Origin: an uncultured Erythrobacter sp.
GTDB lineage: Bacteria > Pseudomonadota > Alphaproteobacteria > Sphingomonadales > Sphingomonadaceae
Reading direction: 5' to 3'
Length of the DNA stretch: 64,000 bases
Assembly: GCA_947488155.1 (NCBI GenBank)
Contig: CANKYK010000001.1
Span: forward strand, 1,692,439-1,756,438
Shown: in pieces, positions 1 to 9,335 of the stretch
How positions within the stretch are numbered: position 1 is the first letter of the stretch
Layout of the letters: each line of letters begins with the position of its first letter
Notes under the pieces: generated by a model
The model's database searches: none
What the model was told of the DNA's origin: nothing
What the model saw: the letters and a program-made list of their open reading frames with translations, nothing else
Translations under genes and position numbers: made by a program

Positions 1-305
1 GTGTGCTCGTAAGTGATCGGCTCTGCGCCAGAAGCCGCACTGGCCGGATAGAACATGCGCACCTTGAGTTCGCGCACGTGCTCTTCGACCTGTCCGCTCG
101 CCAGACCCAACTTGGTGAAGGTCAGCCGACCGGGCAGGCTGAACACCGCCTCCTCGGTACCGACTTGATACTCGCCATAGCGCCCCAGCTCCGGAGTCTC
201 GCCATCCATACCCTCATGTACGGTCGGGCTGGCGACATAGGCTGCGGTGCCTGCACCAATTCCGAGCAGGGCTAGGGCGCTCAGCGCTACGTATCGTTTC
301 TTCAT
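1..305 (-). CDS. Alpha/beta hydrolase, N-terminal part (runs off the window)
   Basis: The reverse strand encodes 101 residues from an ATG at 305 before the window ends. The protein starts MKKRYVALSALALLGIGAG, a signal peptide or membrane anchor. A segment follows with GRYGEYQVGTEEAVFSLPGR and VRMFYPA. That pattern resembles the start of secreted dienelactone-hydrolase or platelet-activating-factor-acetylhydrolase-like enzymes, where a strand ending in (R/W)(L/M)(W/F)YPA leads into the hydrolase fold. The nucleophile motif would lie outside the window, so the substrate cannot be guessed. It is divergent from the phosphotransferase gene, with about 95 bases between them. The family call is tentative. 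Confidence 0.55.
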   Translation of the reverse strand, partial: MKKRYVALSALALLGIGAGTAAYVASPTVHEGMDGETPELGRYGEYQVGTEEAVFSLPGRLTFTKLGLASGQVEEHVRELKVRMFYPASAASGAEPITYEH

Positions 306-400
306 TGCGGTCGTCGTCTTTCCCATTGCGATGAGCGAAGAGCTTGCGGTCGGCTCTATCTGCGTGCACTTCTTACAGCGAATGGACGTGAGGGGAAGTG

Positions 401-1744
401 ATGACATCTAGCGCCAATGATCTGATCGAAGGGCTGAGCCGGGTTTTGGCGCGCGCAGGCATGGAAGCTCCGGTCGGGCTGGAGCGGCTGACCGGCGGCG
501 CGACTATGGAGAGCTGGCATTTTTGGAGTGGCGGCGGAGGGTTCGTCCTGCGCCGTGCGCCCAGCCTGAAGTTTATGAATGATCGCCCGTTTGGTCACGA
601 TACCGAGGCAGCAGTGATCCGCGCCGCAAATGCTGCCGGTGTGACCGCGCCTGAGGTGATCGCTGAGCTACAGCCGGAGGACGGCATTGGCAGCGGCTTT
701 GTGATGCGCGCATTGCCGGGCACGGCCGACCCTAAGGTGATCCTGCAGTTTGACGAGGCGGATGCTCTGCTGCGAGAGGCGGCGCAGGACCTGGCCCGTA
801 TTCACTCGCTGACCCGCGATGATGTGCCCGATGCGGTGCCGGTGATGGACTACCGAGAGGCCATTGCCGATCTGCGCGCGCAGTTTGAGGAGGCGGGCGG
901 TGACCGCCCGATCATCGCGCTAGGTCTGAAATGGATGGAGGACAATTGTCCTGAGCCTTGCGAACCCGTGCTCAATCACGGTGATTACAGACTCGGCAAT
1001 TTGCTGGCGGAGGAGGGGCATCTTACGGGGGTGCTTGATTGGGAGCTCGCGCATTTCGGCGATCCGCATGAAGATCTGGCCTTTGGCTGCATGGCGGTGT
1101 GGCGGTTTGCGCGGTATGATCGGCCTGCACTCGGGCTTGGCTCGCTGGAGGCATATTTTGCCGCATATGAGGCCGAGAGTGGCCACACAGTCGACCCCGC
1201 CCGCTTCCGTTATTGGCTGATCCATCGCACCGTGTGGTGGGCGCTGGGCTGCCTCAAGATGGCGCAATTTTGGCGCAGCGGTGAGGACCGTATGCTGGAG
1301 CGCGTGGTGATCTCTAGGCGTACGAGCGAGCAGGAACTCGACCTGCTGATGCTCCTGGAGGAGGACGCGCCGGAGGAAGAGCGTGCGCAGAAAGTTGATC
1401 CGGACATCTCTTCCGCAGCTGAACGCGGTGAAGCGACCACAGGAGAGATGGCGGCCGCGATCTCAGAATGGTTGGCCACGCTTAAAGATAAGGTCGAAGG
1501 ACATGATCGTTTCCAACTTGCGGTGGCGCGTAATGCTCTGGGCATGATCACACGAGACGACGCCATTCTGCCGCCGCATTCGGATTATGAATTGGCGCAG
1601 GACATTCTAAGCGGTGACGAAACGCTGGCATCACCTGGTCTTCTTGCCGAAATGAAGGAAGCAGCGCTGGAAAAGCTGACGGTGGATGTGCCGAAATACC
1701 CTGCGCTTGAAGCTGCGTGGAAATTATGGACTGGAGAAGATTAA
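401..1744 (+). CDS. Phosphotransferase family protein (APH-like kinase fold, ACAD10/11-like)
   Basis: This 447-residue cytoplasmic protein has an aminoglycoside-phosphotransferase-type kinase fold. HGDYRLGNLL near residue 197 is the catalytic loop (Brenner HGD-x-R-x-x-N) and LDWELAHFGDP near 217 is the metal-binding DWE segment. The last 110 or so residues form a separate helical extension of the kind found in proteobacterial members of this family. The family includes the N-terminal kinase-like domain of ACAD10/11, which acts on 4-hydroxy fatty acids. It stops directly before the acyl-CoA dehydrogenase ATG, so a joint role in acyl-CoA degradation is likely. Start: AGGGG lies 5 bases before the ATG at 401. 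A GTG at 398 is in frame but too close to that site. Confidence 0.85.
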   Translation: MTSSANDLIEGLSRVLARAGMEAPVGLERLTGGATMESWHFWSGGGGFVLRRAPSLKFMNDRPFGHDTEAAVIRAANAAGVTAPEVIAELQPEDGIGSGFVMRALPGTADPKVILQFDEADALLREAAQDLARIHSLTRDDVPDAVPVMDYREAIADLRAQFEEAGGDRPIIALGLKWMEDNCPEPCEPVLNHGDYRLGNLLAEEGHLTGVLDWELAHFGDPHEDLAFGCMAVWRFARYDRPALGLGSLEAYFAAYEAESGHTVDPARFRYWLIHRTVWWALGCLKMAQFWRSGEDRMLERVVISRRTSEQELDLLMLLEEDAPEEERAQKVDPDISSAAERGEATTGEMAAAISEWLATLKDKVEGHDRFQLAVARNALGMITRDDAILPPHSDYELAQDILSGDETLASPGLLAEMKEAALEKLTVDVPKYPALEAAWKLWTGED

Positions 1745-3031
1745 ATGGACTTCGCAATTCCCGCCGATCTCTCGGCCTATCTTGATGAACTCGACGCCTT
1801 TATCGAGGCTGAGATCAAACCGCTTGAAAACGCCGACGACAATATCCGCTTCTTCGACCACCGCCGCGAGCATTCGCGCACCGATTGGGATCGTGGGGGC
1901 CTGCCGCGCGAGGAATGGGAAGAACTGCTCAAGGAGGCCACGCGCCGCGCCGATGCCGCCGGACACTGGCGTTTCTCCGCACCTGCTCAATATGGCGGCA
2001 AAGACGGATCGAACCTCTGGATGGCGGTAATCCGCGAGCACTTTACGAGAGCAGGTCTCGGCCTGCACAACGACCTTCAGAACGAGCACTCGATCGTCGG
2101 TAACTTCCCCTTTGTCGCGATGTTCGATCAATGGGGGACCGACGAACAGAAACAGGAATTCATCCTTGGAGGTTTCGAGCGTAGAACGCGGCTCGCCTTT
2201 GGCCTTACCGAGCCGCATCACGGATCCGACGCCACCCATATGGAGACACACGCAGTGCGTGAGGTACGCGACGGTGTCGATGGCTGGCTGATCAATGGCG
2301 AGAAGATGTGGATCACCGGCATGCACGCCGCGACCCATTGCGCGATGTTCGCGCGCACTGGCGGCGCAGCGGGCGATGCCAGCGGCATCACCTGTTTCCT
2401 AGTCCCCAACCCTAATCCCGGCATCAAGATCGAGGAGTGGATGTGGACCTTTAACATGCCCACTGATCACCCGCGGCTTTCGGTCAAGGACGTGTGGGTG
2501 CCGGACAGCGCGATCCTTGGCGTGGAAGGGCGCGGTCTCGCACTGGCACAGAGCTTCGTCCACCAGAACCGCATCCGGCAGGCGGCGAGTTCCTGCGGCG
2601 CGGCGATGTTCTGCATCGAGGAGAGTGTGAAATACGCGCGGGAGCGCAAACCTTTCGGCGAGGAACTGGCGAAAAACCAGGCGATCCAGTTCCCGTTGGT
2701 CGAGCTGGCCACGCAGGCCGAGATGCTGCGTCTGCTGATTTTCAAGACTGCGTGGGAAATGGACAACATGCCGCATGAAGAGATCGAACGGACGATCTCC
2801 GACAAGGTCTCGATGTGCAATTATTGGGCTAACCGGCTGTGCTGCGAGGCGGCGGATCGGGCGATGCAGGTTCATGGCGGCATCGGCTATTCGCGGCACA
2901 CGCCGTTCGAACATATCTATCGCCACCACCGCCGCTATCGGATCACGGAGGGCAGCGAGGAAATTCAGATGCGCAAGGTGGCGGCTTATCTGTTTGGCTA
3001 TTTGGGACCGAAACGCGGGCAATTCGACTAA
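1745..3031 (+). CDS. Acyl-CoA dehydrogenase family protein
   Basis: This 428-residue flavoprotein has the three-part acyl-CoA dehydrogenase layout. The N-terminal helical domain is followed by the central barrel with FGLTEPHHGSDATHMETHA (near residues 152-170) and the FAD-contacting MWITG stretch. The C-terminal helical bundle carries RERKPFGEELAKNQAIQ and MQVHGGIGYSRHTPFE. It should oxidise an acyl-CoA to the 2,3-enoyl-CoA and pass electrons to ETF. The catalytic glutamate position is not certain from reading alone. Its ATG directly follows the TAA of the phosphotransferase, so the two are translationally coupled. This pairing mirrors the fused ACAD10/11 enzymes. Confidence 0.92.
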   Translation: MDFAIPADLSAYLDELDAFIEAEIKPLENADDNIRFFDHRREHSRTDWDRGGLPREEWEELLKEATRRADAAGHWRFSAPAQYGGKDGSNLWMAVIREHFTRAGLGLHNDLQNEHSIVGNFPFVAMFDQWGTDEQKQEFILGGFERRTRLAFGLTEPHHGSDATHMETHAVREVRDGVDGWLINGEKMWITGMHAATHCAMFARTGGAAGDASGITCFLVPNPNPGIKIEEWMWTFNMPTDHPRLSVKDVWVPDSAILGVEGRGLALAQSFVHQNRIRQAASSCGAAMFCIEESVKYARERKPFGEELAKNQAIQFPLVELATQAEMLRLLIFKTAWEMDNMPHEEIERTISDKVSMCNYWANRLCCEAADRAMQVHGGIGYSRHTPFEHIYRHHRRYRITEGSEEIQMRKVAAYLFGYLGPKRGQFD

Positions 3032-3103
3032 CGACTTCTGTCAAGCTCTAGCAATATCGTTGCGCCGCGCTAATCTCAATCCCAACACAGGGAGAGACTT
3101 ACC

Positions 3104-6100
3104 ATGCGCCGCTTCGCACCTCACGTCATTGGCACCCTTCTCGCGAGTTCCATGCTCGCCATGCCCGGCGCGGCCTTCGCGCAGGACGACAAAGAATGGG
3201 ACATCGAAGCGCCTAAGGGTGCGACAGTCGAACAAGTGCCGATCGAGACCGATGAGGGCACGTGGATGGATGTCGATGTGTCGCCTGATGGCCGCACCAT
3301 CGCCTTCACCATGCTCGGCGATATCTACACCCTGCCGATCACCGGCGGCACGCCTACGCGCATTGCCGAGGGGCTAAGCTGGGAAGTGCATCCGCGCTTT
3401 TCGCCTGATGGCTCGCGCATTGCCTTTACCTCGGATCGCGGCGGGGCGAATAATATCTGGGTGATGAATGCCGATGGCTCTGACAAACGTCAGCTGACCA
3501 AGGAAGAATTCCGCCTGCTCAATCAGCCAACCTGGTCGCCGGACGGGCGCTTTATTGCGGCCAAGAAGCATTTTACGACGCAGCGTTCGCTCGGCACGGG
3601 TGAGATCTGGATGTACCACATTTCTGGCGGCGGCGGTGTGCAGGTGGTGAAGCGCGCCAGCGAAGCCTTGCAGAAAGAGCTGGGTGAGCCGGTGTTCGCG
3701 CCCGATGGCAAGGCGATTTACTACACGCGCAACACGACACCGGGTAACACCTTTATCTATGCGCAGGATTCCAATGCCGGTATCTTTGCGATTGAACGGC
3801 ACGATCTGGAAACAGGCGAAGTGACCACGGCGGTCGATGGTTATGGCGGCGCTGTGCGCCCTGCGCCTTCGCCTGACGGAACTGAGATCGCGTTTGTGCG
3901 GCGCGACAAAGACACTTCGCAATTGTGGGTCAAGGAAATCGCCAGCGGGCGGGAGCGGATGGTTTACGGCGCGCTTGATCTTGATGTGCAGGAAACCTGG
4001 GCGGTAACCGGGGTCTATCCCAATATGGATTGGACTCCTGATAGCCGGTCCATCGTGTTCTGGGCGGGCGGCAAATTGAACCGCGTGAACCGCGATGGGT
4101 CCGGCTATGCGGTGATCCCGTTCCGCATTAGCGACACGCGCGGAATTGCTGATGCGCCGCATCCTGAGATCGAGGTCTCGCCTGATCGCTTTGCCACCAA
4201 GATGGCGAAGTTCGGCACATTGTCTCCTGATGGCAGCCGCGTGGTGTTTGAGAGCCTAGGCAAGCTCTATACAAAATCCGCTCGGGGTCGCGATGCGGCT
4301 CGTCCTTTGATCGGCGGCGGCGATGATGCTGTCGAAGCCTTTCCCGCTTACAGCCGCGATGGATCGCGCATCGCGTTCGTCCGTTGGACGGACGAGGTGC
4401 TGGGTCAAATCCTTGTCGCCAATGCTGACGGTTCGGGCGCGCGGGTAATCTCTCAGCAGCCAGGGCATTACGCTAATCTCGCCTTTTCACCTGATGGCGC
4501 CATGGTCGCCTATGAAAAGCGCAGCGGCGGCTATCTCACCGCGCCGGAATTTTCCGAGAACACCGGGATCTATCTGCAGGCCGTTGGCGGCGGCGCGCCC
4601 AAAATGGTCGCCCGCTCCGGCTCGCGCCCGCAATTCGGCGCGGATGCGACCCGCATTTTCATGATCGGCCGCGATGGCGACAAGCTGGCTCTCATGTCGG
4701 CCGATTTTGATGGCGAGAAAAAGCGCACCCATGCAACCGGCACTCTGGTAAATGATTTTCAGGTTTCGCCGGATGGCAAAACCATCGCCTTTCGCCAGAA
4801 TTACGAAGTGTTCGCCATGCCGGTTATTCCGGGCGGCAAGCCGGTCGATGTGAACGAGACCAAGGGACCTGTTCCGGTCACCAAAGTGTCTAGCGGCGGG
4901 GCAGATTACCTCGGTTGGGCACGCGGAGGAGAGACCTTGTTCTGGTCGATCGGGCCGGAGCTGAAGCAAGCGCAGGTTAGCGATTTCTTCCGCAACGCGC
5001 CCAAGGGTGAGGATGACGCAGGTGGCTATGAAGAGCCGGACAGCGGCATTTCGATGGCGATCACAATTACCGCTGAAAAGCCCAGTGGCACGGTTGTCAT
5101 TACCGGTGCGAAAGTGCTGACCATGGCCGCTGGGTTGGGCACCCAAGATGCGGGTATGATCGAGAACGGCGTGATCGTGATCGAGGGCGACCGAATTGCG
5201 GCGATTGGCGCGACGGGCGAGGTGTCCATTCCCGGCGGCGCAACAATGGTCGATGCCAGCGGCAAGGTGGTGATGCCCGGCTTTGTCGATGCGCACCATC
5301 ATGGCCCCCACGGCACGGGCGATTTGGTCCCGCAGCAAAACTGGAGCCTCGTGCAAGATTTAGCGCTCGGCACCACCACGACGCACAACCCTTCGAGCAA
5401 TTCCAGCCTGATCTTTGCTTCAGCCGAGCGGCAGATGGCGGGCACGTTGCTCGCCCCGCGCATCTTTTCTACCGGAGAGATCATCTACGGTGCGAAGGCT
5501 CCGAGCGTGTACGCGCGGATCGACTCTTACGAAGATGCGCTCGCGCATGTCCGCCGGATCAAAGCGCAGGGCGGCATTTCGGTTAAGAACTACAACCAGC
5601 CCCGGCGCGACCAACGCCAGATGGTGGCGCGCGCAGCGGCCGAAGAGAATATGCTCAACGTCGCCGAAGGGGGCTCGCTGTTCGGGATGGATATGAACCT
5701 CATCGCGGATGGCAATTCGACTATCGAGCATAATGTACCGGGCGATGTGCTCTACGAGGACGTGCTGCAATTCTTCGGCCAATCAAACTCGAATTACACC
5801 CCCACGCTTAATGTGACGTATGGTGGGCTTGCCGGCGATCCTTATTGGCGGCAGGCGACCGACGTGTTCGAACATCCGCTGATGATCCACACCCCGCCCA
5901 AGGTGCTGCTCGCGGCCACCGCGCGGCGGACTAAGGCACCCGAATGGGCATTCGTTGACGACAACGCTGCGCGCGAAGCGAAGAAGATTTCGGATCGCGG
6001 TGTGAAGGTTTCTATCGGCGCGCATGGTCAGCAACCTGGCATTGGCGCTCACTGGGAAATTTGGACCTTTGCGCGCGGCGGGATGACCCCGGTTGAAGCG

Positions 6101-6424
6101 CTCAAAACCGCGACTATTTGGCCTGCGGAATCGCTGGGTATGCAAAAGGACGTGGGCAGTCTTGAAGTCGGCAAGCTCGCAGATTTGCTGGTGTTGAGCG
6201 CTGATCCGACTGCCAATATCCGCGACACCGACAAAATCGAAAGCGTGATGATCGGGGGCCGGATGTATGACACCGCGACTATGCAGGAAGTCGCAACCGG
6301 CACTGGTGGGCGCCGAGCCTATTGGTGGGAAAGCGGCCAAGGCGGCAATGCTGGCGGATCAGAGGCGGCAACCCACGCTGGCGGCGGCCACAACCACGGA
6401 GACGGTGATGGGGGCAGCCAATAA
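3104..6424 (+). CDS. Secreted TolB-like beta-propeller / amidohydrolase fusion
   Basis: This is a 1106-residue exported protein. Residues 1-27 are a Sec signal peptide ending AAFA-QDD. Residues about 40-640 contain many PD40/WD40-like blades with the repeated core SPDG(S/R)xIAF, as in TolB and the propellers of peptidases. Residues about 670-1060 are an amidohydrolase barrel. It has the metal motif GFVDAHHHGPHG, a conserved SVKNYNQP lysine segment, STIEHNVPGD, and an SIGAHGQQPG segment near the end of the barrel. The tail is rich in His and Gly (HAGGGHNHGDGDGG) and may hold metal. Such fusions are annotated as imidazolonepropionase-like amidohydrolases, but the substrate is unknown. The preceding gap has AGGGAGAG before the ATG. 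It ends 3 bases from the convergent fliA stop. Confidence 0.9.
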   Translation: MRRFAPHVIGTLLASSMLAMPGAAFAQDDKEWDIEAPKGATVEQVPIETDEGTWMDVDVSPDGRTIAFTMLGDIYTLPITGGTPTRIAEGLSWEVHPRFSPDGSRIAFTSDRGGANNIWVMNADGSDKRQLTKEEFRLLNQPTWSPDGRFIAAKKHFTTQRSLGTGEIWMYHISGGGGVQVVKRASEALQKELGEPVFAPDGKAIYYTRNTTPGNTFIYAQDSNAGIFAIERHDLETGEVTTAVDGYGGAVRPAPSPDGTEIAFVRRDKDTSQLWVKEIASGRERMVYGALDLDVQETWAVTGVYPNMDWTPDSRSIVFWAGGKLNRVNRDGSGYAVIPFRISDTRGIADAPHPEIEVSPDRFATKMAKFGTLSPDGSRVVFESLGKLYTKSARGRDAARPLIGGGDDAVEAFPAYSRDGSRIAFVRWTDEVLGQILVANADGSGARVISQQPGHYANLAFSPDGAMVAYEKRSGGYLTAPEFSENTGIYLQAVGGGAPKMVARSGSRPQFGADATRIFMIGRDGDKLALMSADFDGEKKRTHATGTLVNDFQVSPDGKTIAFRQNYEVFAMPVIPGGKPVDVNETKGPVPVTKVSSGGADYLGWARGGETLFWSIGPELKQAQVSDFFRNAPKGEDDAGGYEEPDSGISMAITITAEKPSGTVVITGAKVLTMAAGLGTQDAGMIENGVIVIEGDRIAAIGATGEVSIPGGATMVDASGKVVMPGFVDAHHHGPHGTGDLVPQQNWSLVQDLALGTTTTHNPSSNSSLIFASAERQMAGTLLAPRIFSTGEIIYGAKAPSVYARIDSYEDALAHVRRIKAQGGISVKNYNQPRRDQRQMVARAAAEENMLNVAEGGSLFGMDMNLIADGNSTIEHNVPGDVLYEDVLQFFGQSNSNYTPTLNVTYGGLAGDPYWRQATDVFEHPLMIHTPPKVLLAATARRTKAPEWAFVDDNAAREAKKISDRGVKVSIGAHGQQPGIGAHWEIWTFARGGMTPVEALKTATIWPAESLGMQKDVGSLEVGKLADLLVLSADPTANIRDTDKIESVMIGGRMYDTATMQEVATGTGGRRAYWWESGQGGNAGGSEAATHAGGGHNHGDGDGGSQ

Positions 6425-6427
6425 GGC

Positions 6428-7168
6428 CTAATCCGCTTCGATCAGAGCTCGCAGATCCTTCAGAGCCTTGGCTCTGATTTGGTGCACGCGTGGGACGCTG
6501 ACCTCCAAAATCTCAGCGATCTCGGTGAGGTTCATTTCCTCAGCGAAGAACAATTGCAACACCAGTTTTAGCCGGTCTGGCAATTCGGTCATGGCCCGGA
6601 CCAAGCGCTCGCGGTCTTCCATGTCTGACAAGACTTCGAACGGGTCTGGATCATCGCTGGCAAAGGCGGTGCTGGTTTCATCATATTCCTCTGAGATTGA
6701 GGTGACGGTGACGCCGGACGCCTCAATCTCCAGCAATTCGGCATCGGATACTTTCAGGCGATCTCCGATTTCTGCGCGGCTGGGTTCGCGCCCCAGTTCT
6801 GCGCGCAATTCGCTCAGTGCAGCCTCGTAATAGGCGCGTTTCTTCCGCGCTGTGCGGCTGTCGTTCATCAGCTTGCGGATCTGATCGAGCATGGCCCCGC
6901 GCACCCGGATTTTCGCATAGGCCGCAAAGCCATCTTCAGTGGGGCCGGAATGCCGCATGGAGCATTCGGTGAGCGCGATGACACCGACCTGCATCAGGTC
7001 TTCAACCTCTAATCCCTCGCGGCCCATCCCATAGACATGCCAGGCGGTGCTGCGGACAAGCGGCATAAAGCGGCGAACGCGGTCGTCTATCTCTGCCCGG
7101 TTTGAGGCACCATAGCCCGCCGCCCCGGTGGGCGCGGTTCTCGTAAGGCTGCTGGGATCGTGTTTCAT
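6428..7168 (-). CDS. fliA: Flagellar sigma factor FliA (sigma 28)
   Basis: This 246-residue sigma-70 family protein lacks region 1. Region 2 contains VEDLMQVGVIALTECSMR and FAAYAKIRVRGAMLDQIRK. Region 3 contains ELGREPSRAEIGDRLKVS. Region 4 has the helix-turn-helix LTEIAEILEVSVPRVHQIRA near the C-terminus. This is the FliA/WhiG layout that drives late flagellar promoters. Its start overlaps the flhA stop by four bases (ATGA), so it is the last gene of the transglycosylase-flhA-fliA operon. The anti-sigma factor FlgM is encoded a few kilobases upstream. Confidence 0.93.
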   Translation of the reverse strand: MKHDPSSLTRTAPTGAAGYGASNRAEIDDRVRRFMPLVRSTAWHVYGMGREGLEVEDLMQVGVIALTECSMRHSGPTEDGFAAYAKIRVRGAMLDQIRKLMNDSRTARKKRAYYEAALSELRAELGREPSRAEIGDRLKVSDAELLEIEASGVTVTSISEEYDETSTAFASDDPDPFEVLSDMEDRERLVRAMTELPDRLKLVLQLFFAEEMNLTEIAEILEVSVPRVHQIRAKALKDLRALIEAD

Positions 7169-9324
7169 GCGGCCATTGCTCCTGGCTCGTCTTGGGCGGC
7201 CGTCGCCGCTGTTTCATCTGGTAAGGTGTCAGCGGGCGATTGAGGTTCAGTCTCCGCGCCAATCACGCCGACCACCTCGACCGGCTGGGTCGTTGGCAAT
7301 TCGTTGATCGACAGCACTAAACAGCGCGGAACCCGCTGATTGAGCAGGGTAGCGATCGAACGGCGCACAGGCGGTTGAACAATCAGTGCAATCGGTTCGC
7401 CTTCTGCCTCCAAAATCTGGGTGAGTGTTTCGGCAATCATGCTGCCGCATTCCGGCTCGATCAGCGGCTGGCCCGTGGCGGGATCCGGCACGCTGCCTAG
7501 GATTGCGGCCTCGAGGTTGGCATCCAGGGTCGCCACCCTCAGCCGTGCACCCGGTTCACAAATTCGCGCGATCAGCTTTGCGCCCATATCGGTGCGCACT
7601 GCGTCGACCAGCAAGTCAAATTCCTGTGTGCGTTGTAGGGCGAGCGCGAGGCTGGTGAGGATCGCTTGTGGATGGCCTAGGCCAATTCCATCGGCGATCA
7701 AGGCACGGAAGATGCGGGTGATCGCGGCGAGCGATAATGGCTCTGGATGGACGGTTTCAACGAGGCTGGGTGAGCTTTCTTTGAGCACATCTAGCAATTC
7801 GCGCACTTCCTCAGGTCCTAGGAGTTCCTGGGCCTGTGCGAGCAGCGCTTGATTGGCATGGGTGGCGATGACTGTGCTGGGATCGACGGTCAGGAAACCT
7901 TCCGCAATTGCATGGTCACGCTCACGCGGCTCGATCCAGATCGCCGGGCAGTCAAAGCTTGGGTCGCGCGTTGCCTCGCCGGTTAGGCCGTGGCCCTGGC
8001 GGACATCGCCTGCGTCAATCGCCAGCAAACGGTCGGGGCGAACTCGGCCGTGAGCGAGGCTGACCCCGCCCAGCAGAACTTCGTAATCCTGGGCGCCCAT
8101 TTCGAGCGAGTCCCGGATACGAAACTGTGGCAGGACAAATCCCAGCTCCCGGCTTAATTGCTTGCGGATGCCCGTGATCCGGGTCAGCAGCGGCGCGTCC
8201 TTGGCTTTGTCGACCAGATGCACCAGGCTGTATCCCAGCTCGATGGTTACGAGCGTCTGGTCGCTGACATCTTCCAAAGCGATATGATCGGGCGGTGTTT
8301 CCTCCACCACTGCTTCCTCGACCACTGGCGCATTGGCGCGCGATCGCAATGTCCACCAGATCGCGCCAGCGATCCCCGCCGCTGGCATAAAGATCAGCTG
8401 CGGCATGGCCGGCACAATGCCAATAGCCGCAAGTATGAGCGCGACGGGCAACCATCCACGCGGGTCAGAAAACTGTCCGCCGATTTGGCCGGTGAGATCG
8501 CGCTTGTCCGATACGCGCGTGACGATTGCCGCCGCCGCTATGGAGAGCAACAGGGCCGGAACCTGCGCAACCAGAGCATCGCCAACGGCTAGAGTTATAT
8601 AGAGCTCGCCCGCTTCCGCCGCGCTCAGCCCGTGCGTGATCATACCCAGTGCAAAGCCCGCGATCACATTGACGCCGAGGATCAGGAGGGCGGCGACGGC
8701 ATCGCCCTTCACGAACTTTGATGCGCCATCCATTGAGCCATAAAAGTCGGCTTCAACGGTCACCTCGGCGCGGCGCACCTTCGCCTCTTCTGTGGTGACA
8801 AGGCCAGCAGCGATGTCGGCATCAATCGCCATCTGCTTGCCGGGTAAAGCGTCGAGCACAAAGCGCGCAGAGACCTCTGAGACGCGGCCTGCACCCTTGG
8901 TGATAACGATCATATTGATGATCAGCAGGATGCTGAACACGAACAGGCCGACCGCAAAATTGCCGCCAACCAGAAACTCGCCAAAGCTTTGGATAATCTC
9001 ACCCGCCGCCGGTCCGCCTTCGTGACCATTGACCAGGACAATGCGGGTGGAGGCGACATTGAGCGCAAGCCGCAGCAAGGTCGCAAACAGGAGAACCGAG
9101 GGAAAAGAGGAGAAATCGAGCGGTTGGCGCGCGTTCAAAGCTACCATCAGCACTGCAACGGTGATCGCAATGTTGAGCACGAAAAACATATCCAGCAGAA
9201 GCGTTGGGATTGGCAGCACCATCAGCACGAACAGCGCAAAGATACCGACTGGCAGGGCCATGGCCGCAGGCGCCGTGCCAAAGCGGGCTGCAAGTGTAGT
9301 CGCTGCTGGGTTGGAAGTGTTCAT
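7165..9324 (-). CDS. flhA: Flagellar type III export gate protein FlhA
   Basis: At 719 residues it has the usual FlhA size. The N-terminal half has about eight membrane segments and contains the conserved cytoplasmic loop with SARFVLDALPGKQMAIDADI and EADFYGSMDGASKFVKGDA, the FHIPEP family signature region. The C-terminal half is the cytosolic ring domain that docks export chaperones, with HANQALLAQAQELLG and RVPRCLVLSINEL near its end. FlhA forms the proton-coupled export gate with FlhB and FliPQR, which are encoded 30 kb away in the same locus. It lies between the lytic transglycosylase and fliA in one operon. Confidence 0.96.
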   Translation of the reverse strand: MNTSNPAATTLAARFGTAPAAMALPVGIFALFVLMVLPIPTLLLDMFFVLNIAITVAVLMVALNARQPLDFSSFPSVLLFATLLRLALNVASTRIVLVNGHEGGPAAGEIIQSFGEFLVGGNFAVGLFVFSILLIINMIVITKGAGRVSEVSARFVLDALPGKQMAIDADIAAGLVTTEEAKVRRAEVTVEADFYGSMDGASKFVKGDAVAALLILGVNVIAGFALGMITHGLSAAEAGELYITLAVGDALVAQVPALLLSIAAAAIVTRVSDKRDLTGQIGGQFSDPRGWLPVALILAAIGIVPAMPQLIFMPAAGIAGAIWWTLRSRANAPVVEEAVVEETPPDHIALEDVSDQTLVTIELGYSLVHLVDKAKDAPLLTRITGIRKQLSRELGFVLPQFRIRDSLEMGAQDYEVLLGGVSLAHGRVRPDRLLAIDAGDVRQGHGLTGEATRDPSFDCPAIWIEPRERDHAIAEGFLTVDPSTVIATHANQALLAQAQELLGPEEVRELLDVLKESSPSLVETVHPEPLSLAAITRIFRALIADGIGLGHPQAILTSLALALQRTQEFDLLVDAVRTDMGAKLIARICEPGARLRVATLDANLEAAILGSVPDPATGQPLIEPECGSMIAETLTQILEAEGEPIALIVQPPVRRSIATLLNQRVPRCLVLSINELPTTQPVEVVGVIGAETEPQSPADTLPDETAATAAQDEPGAMAA

Positions 9325-9335
9325 GGCTGTCCTAA

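Noticed and set aside
4487..5356. Long open frame antisense to the amidohydrolase gene (289 codons on the minus strand)
   Set aside because: It is fully inside the well-supported plus-strand gene, lacks a ribosome binding site and has the composition of a shadow frame in GC-rich DNA.
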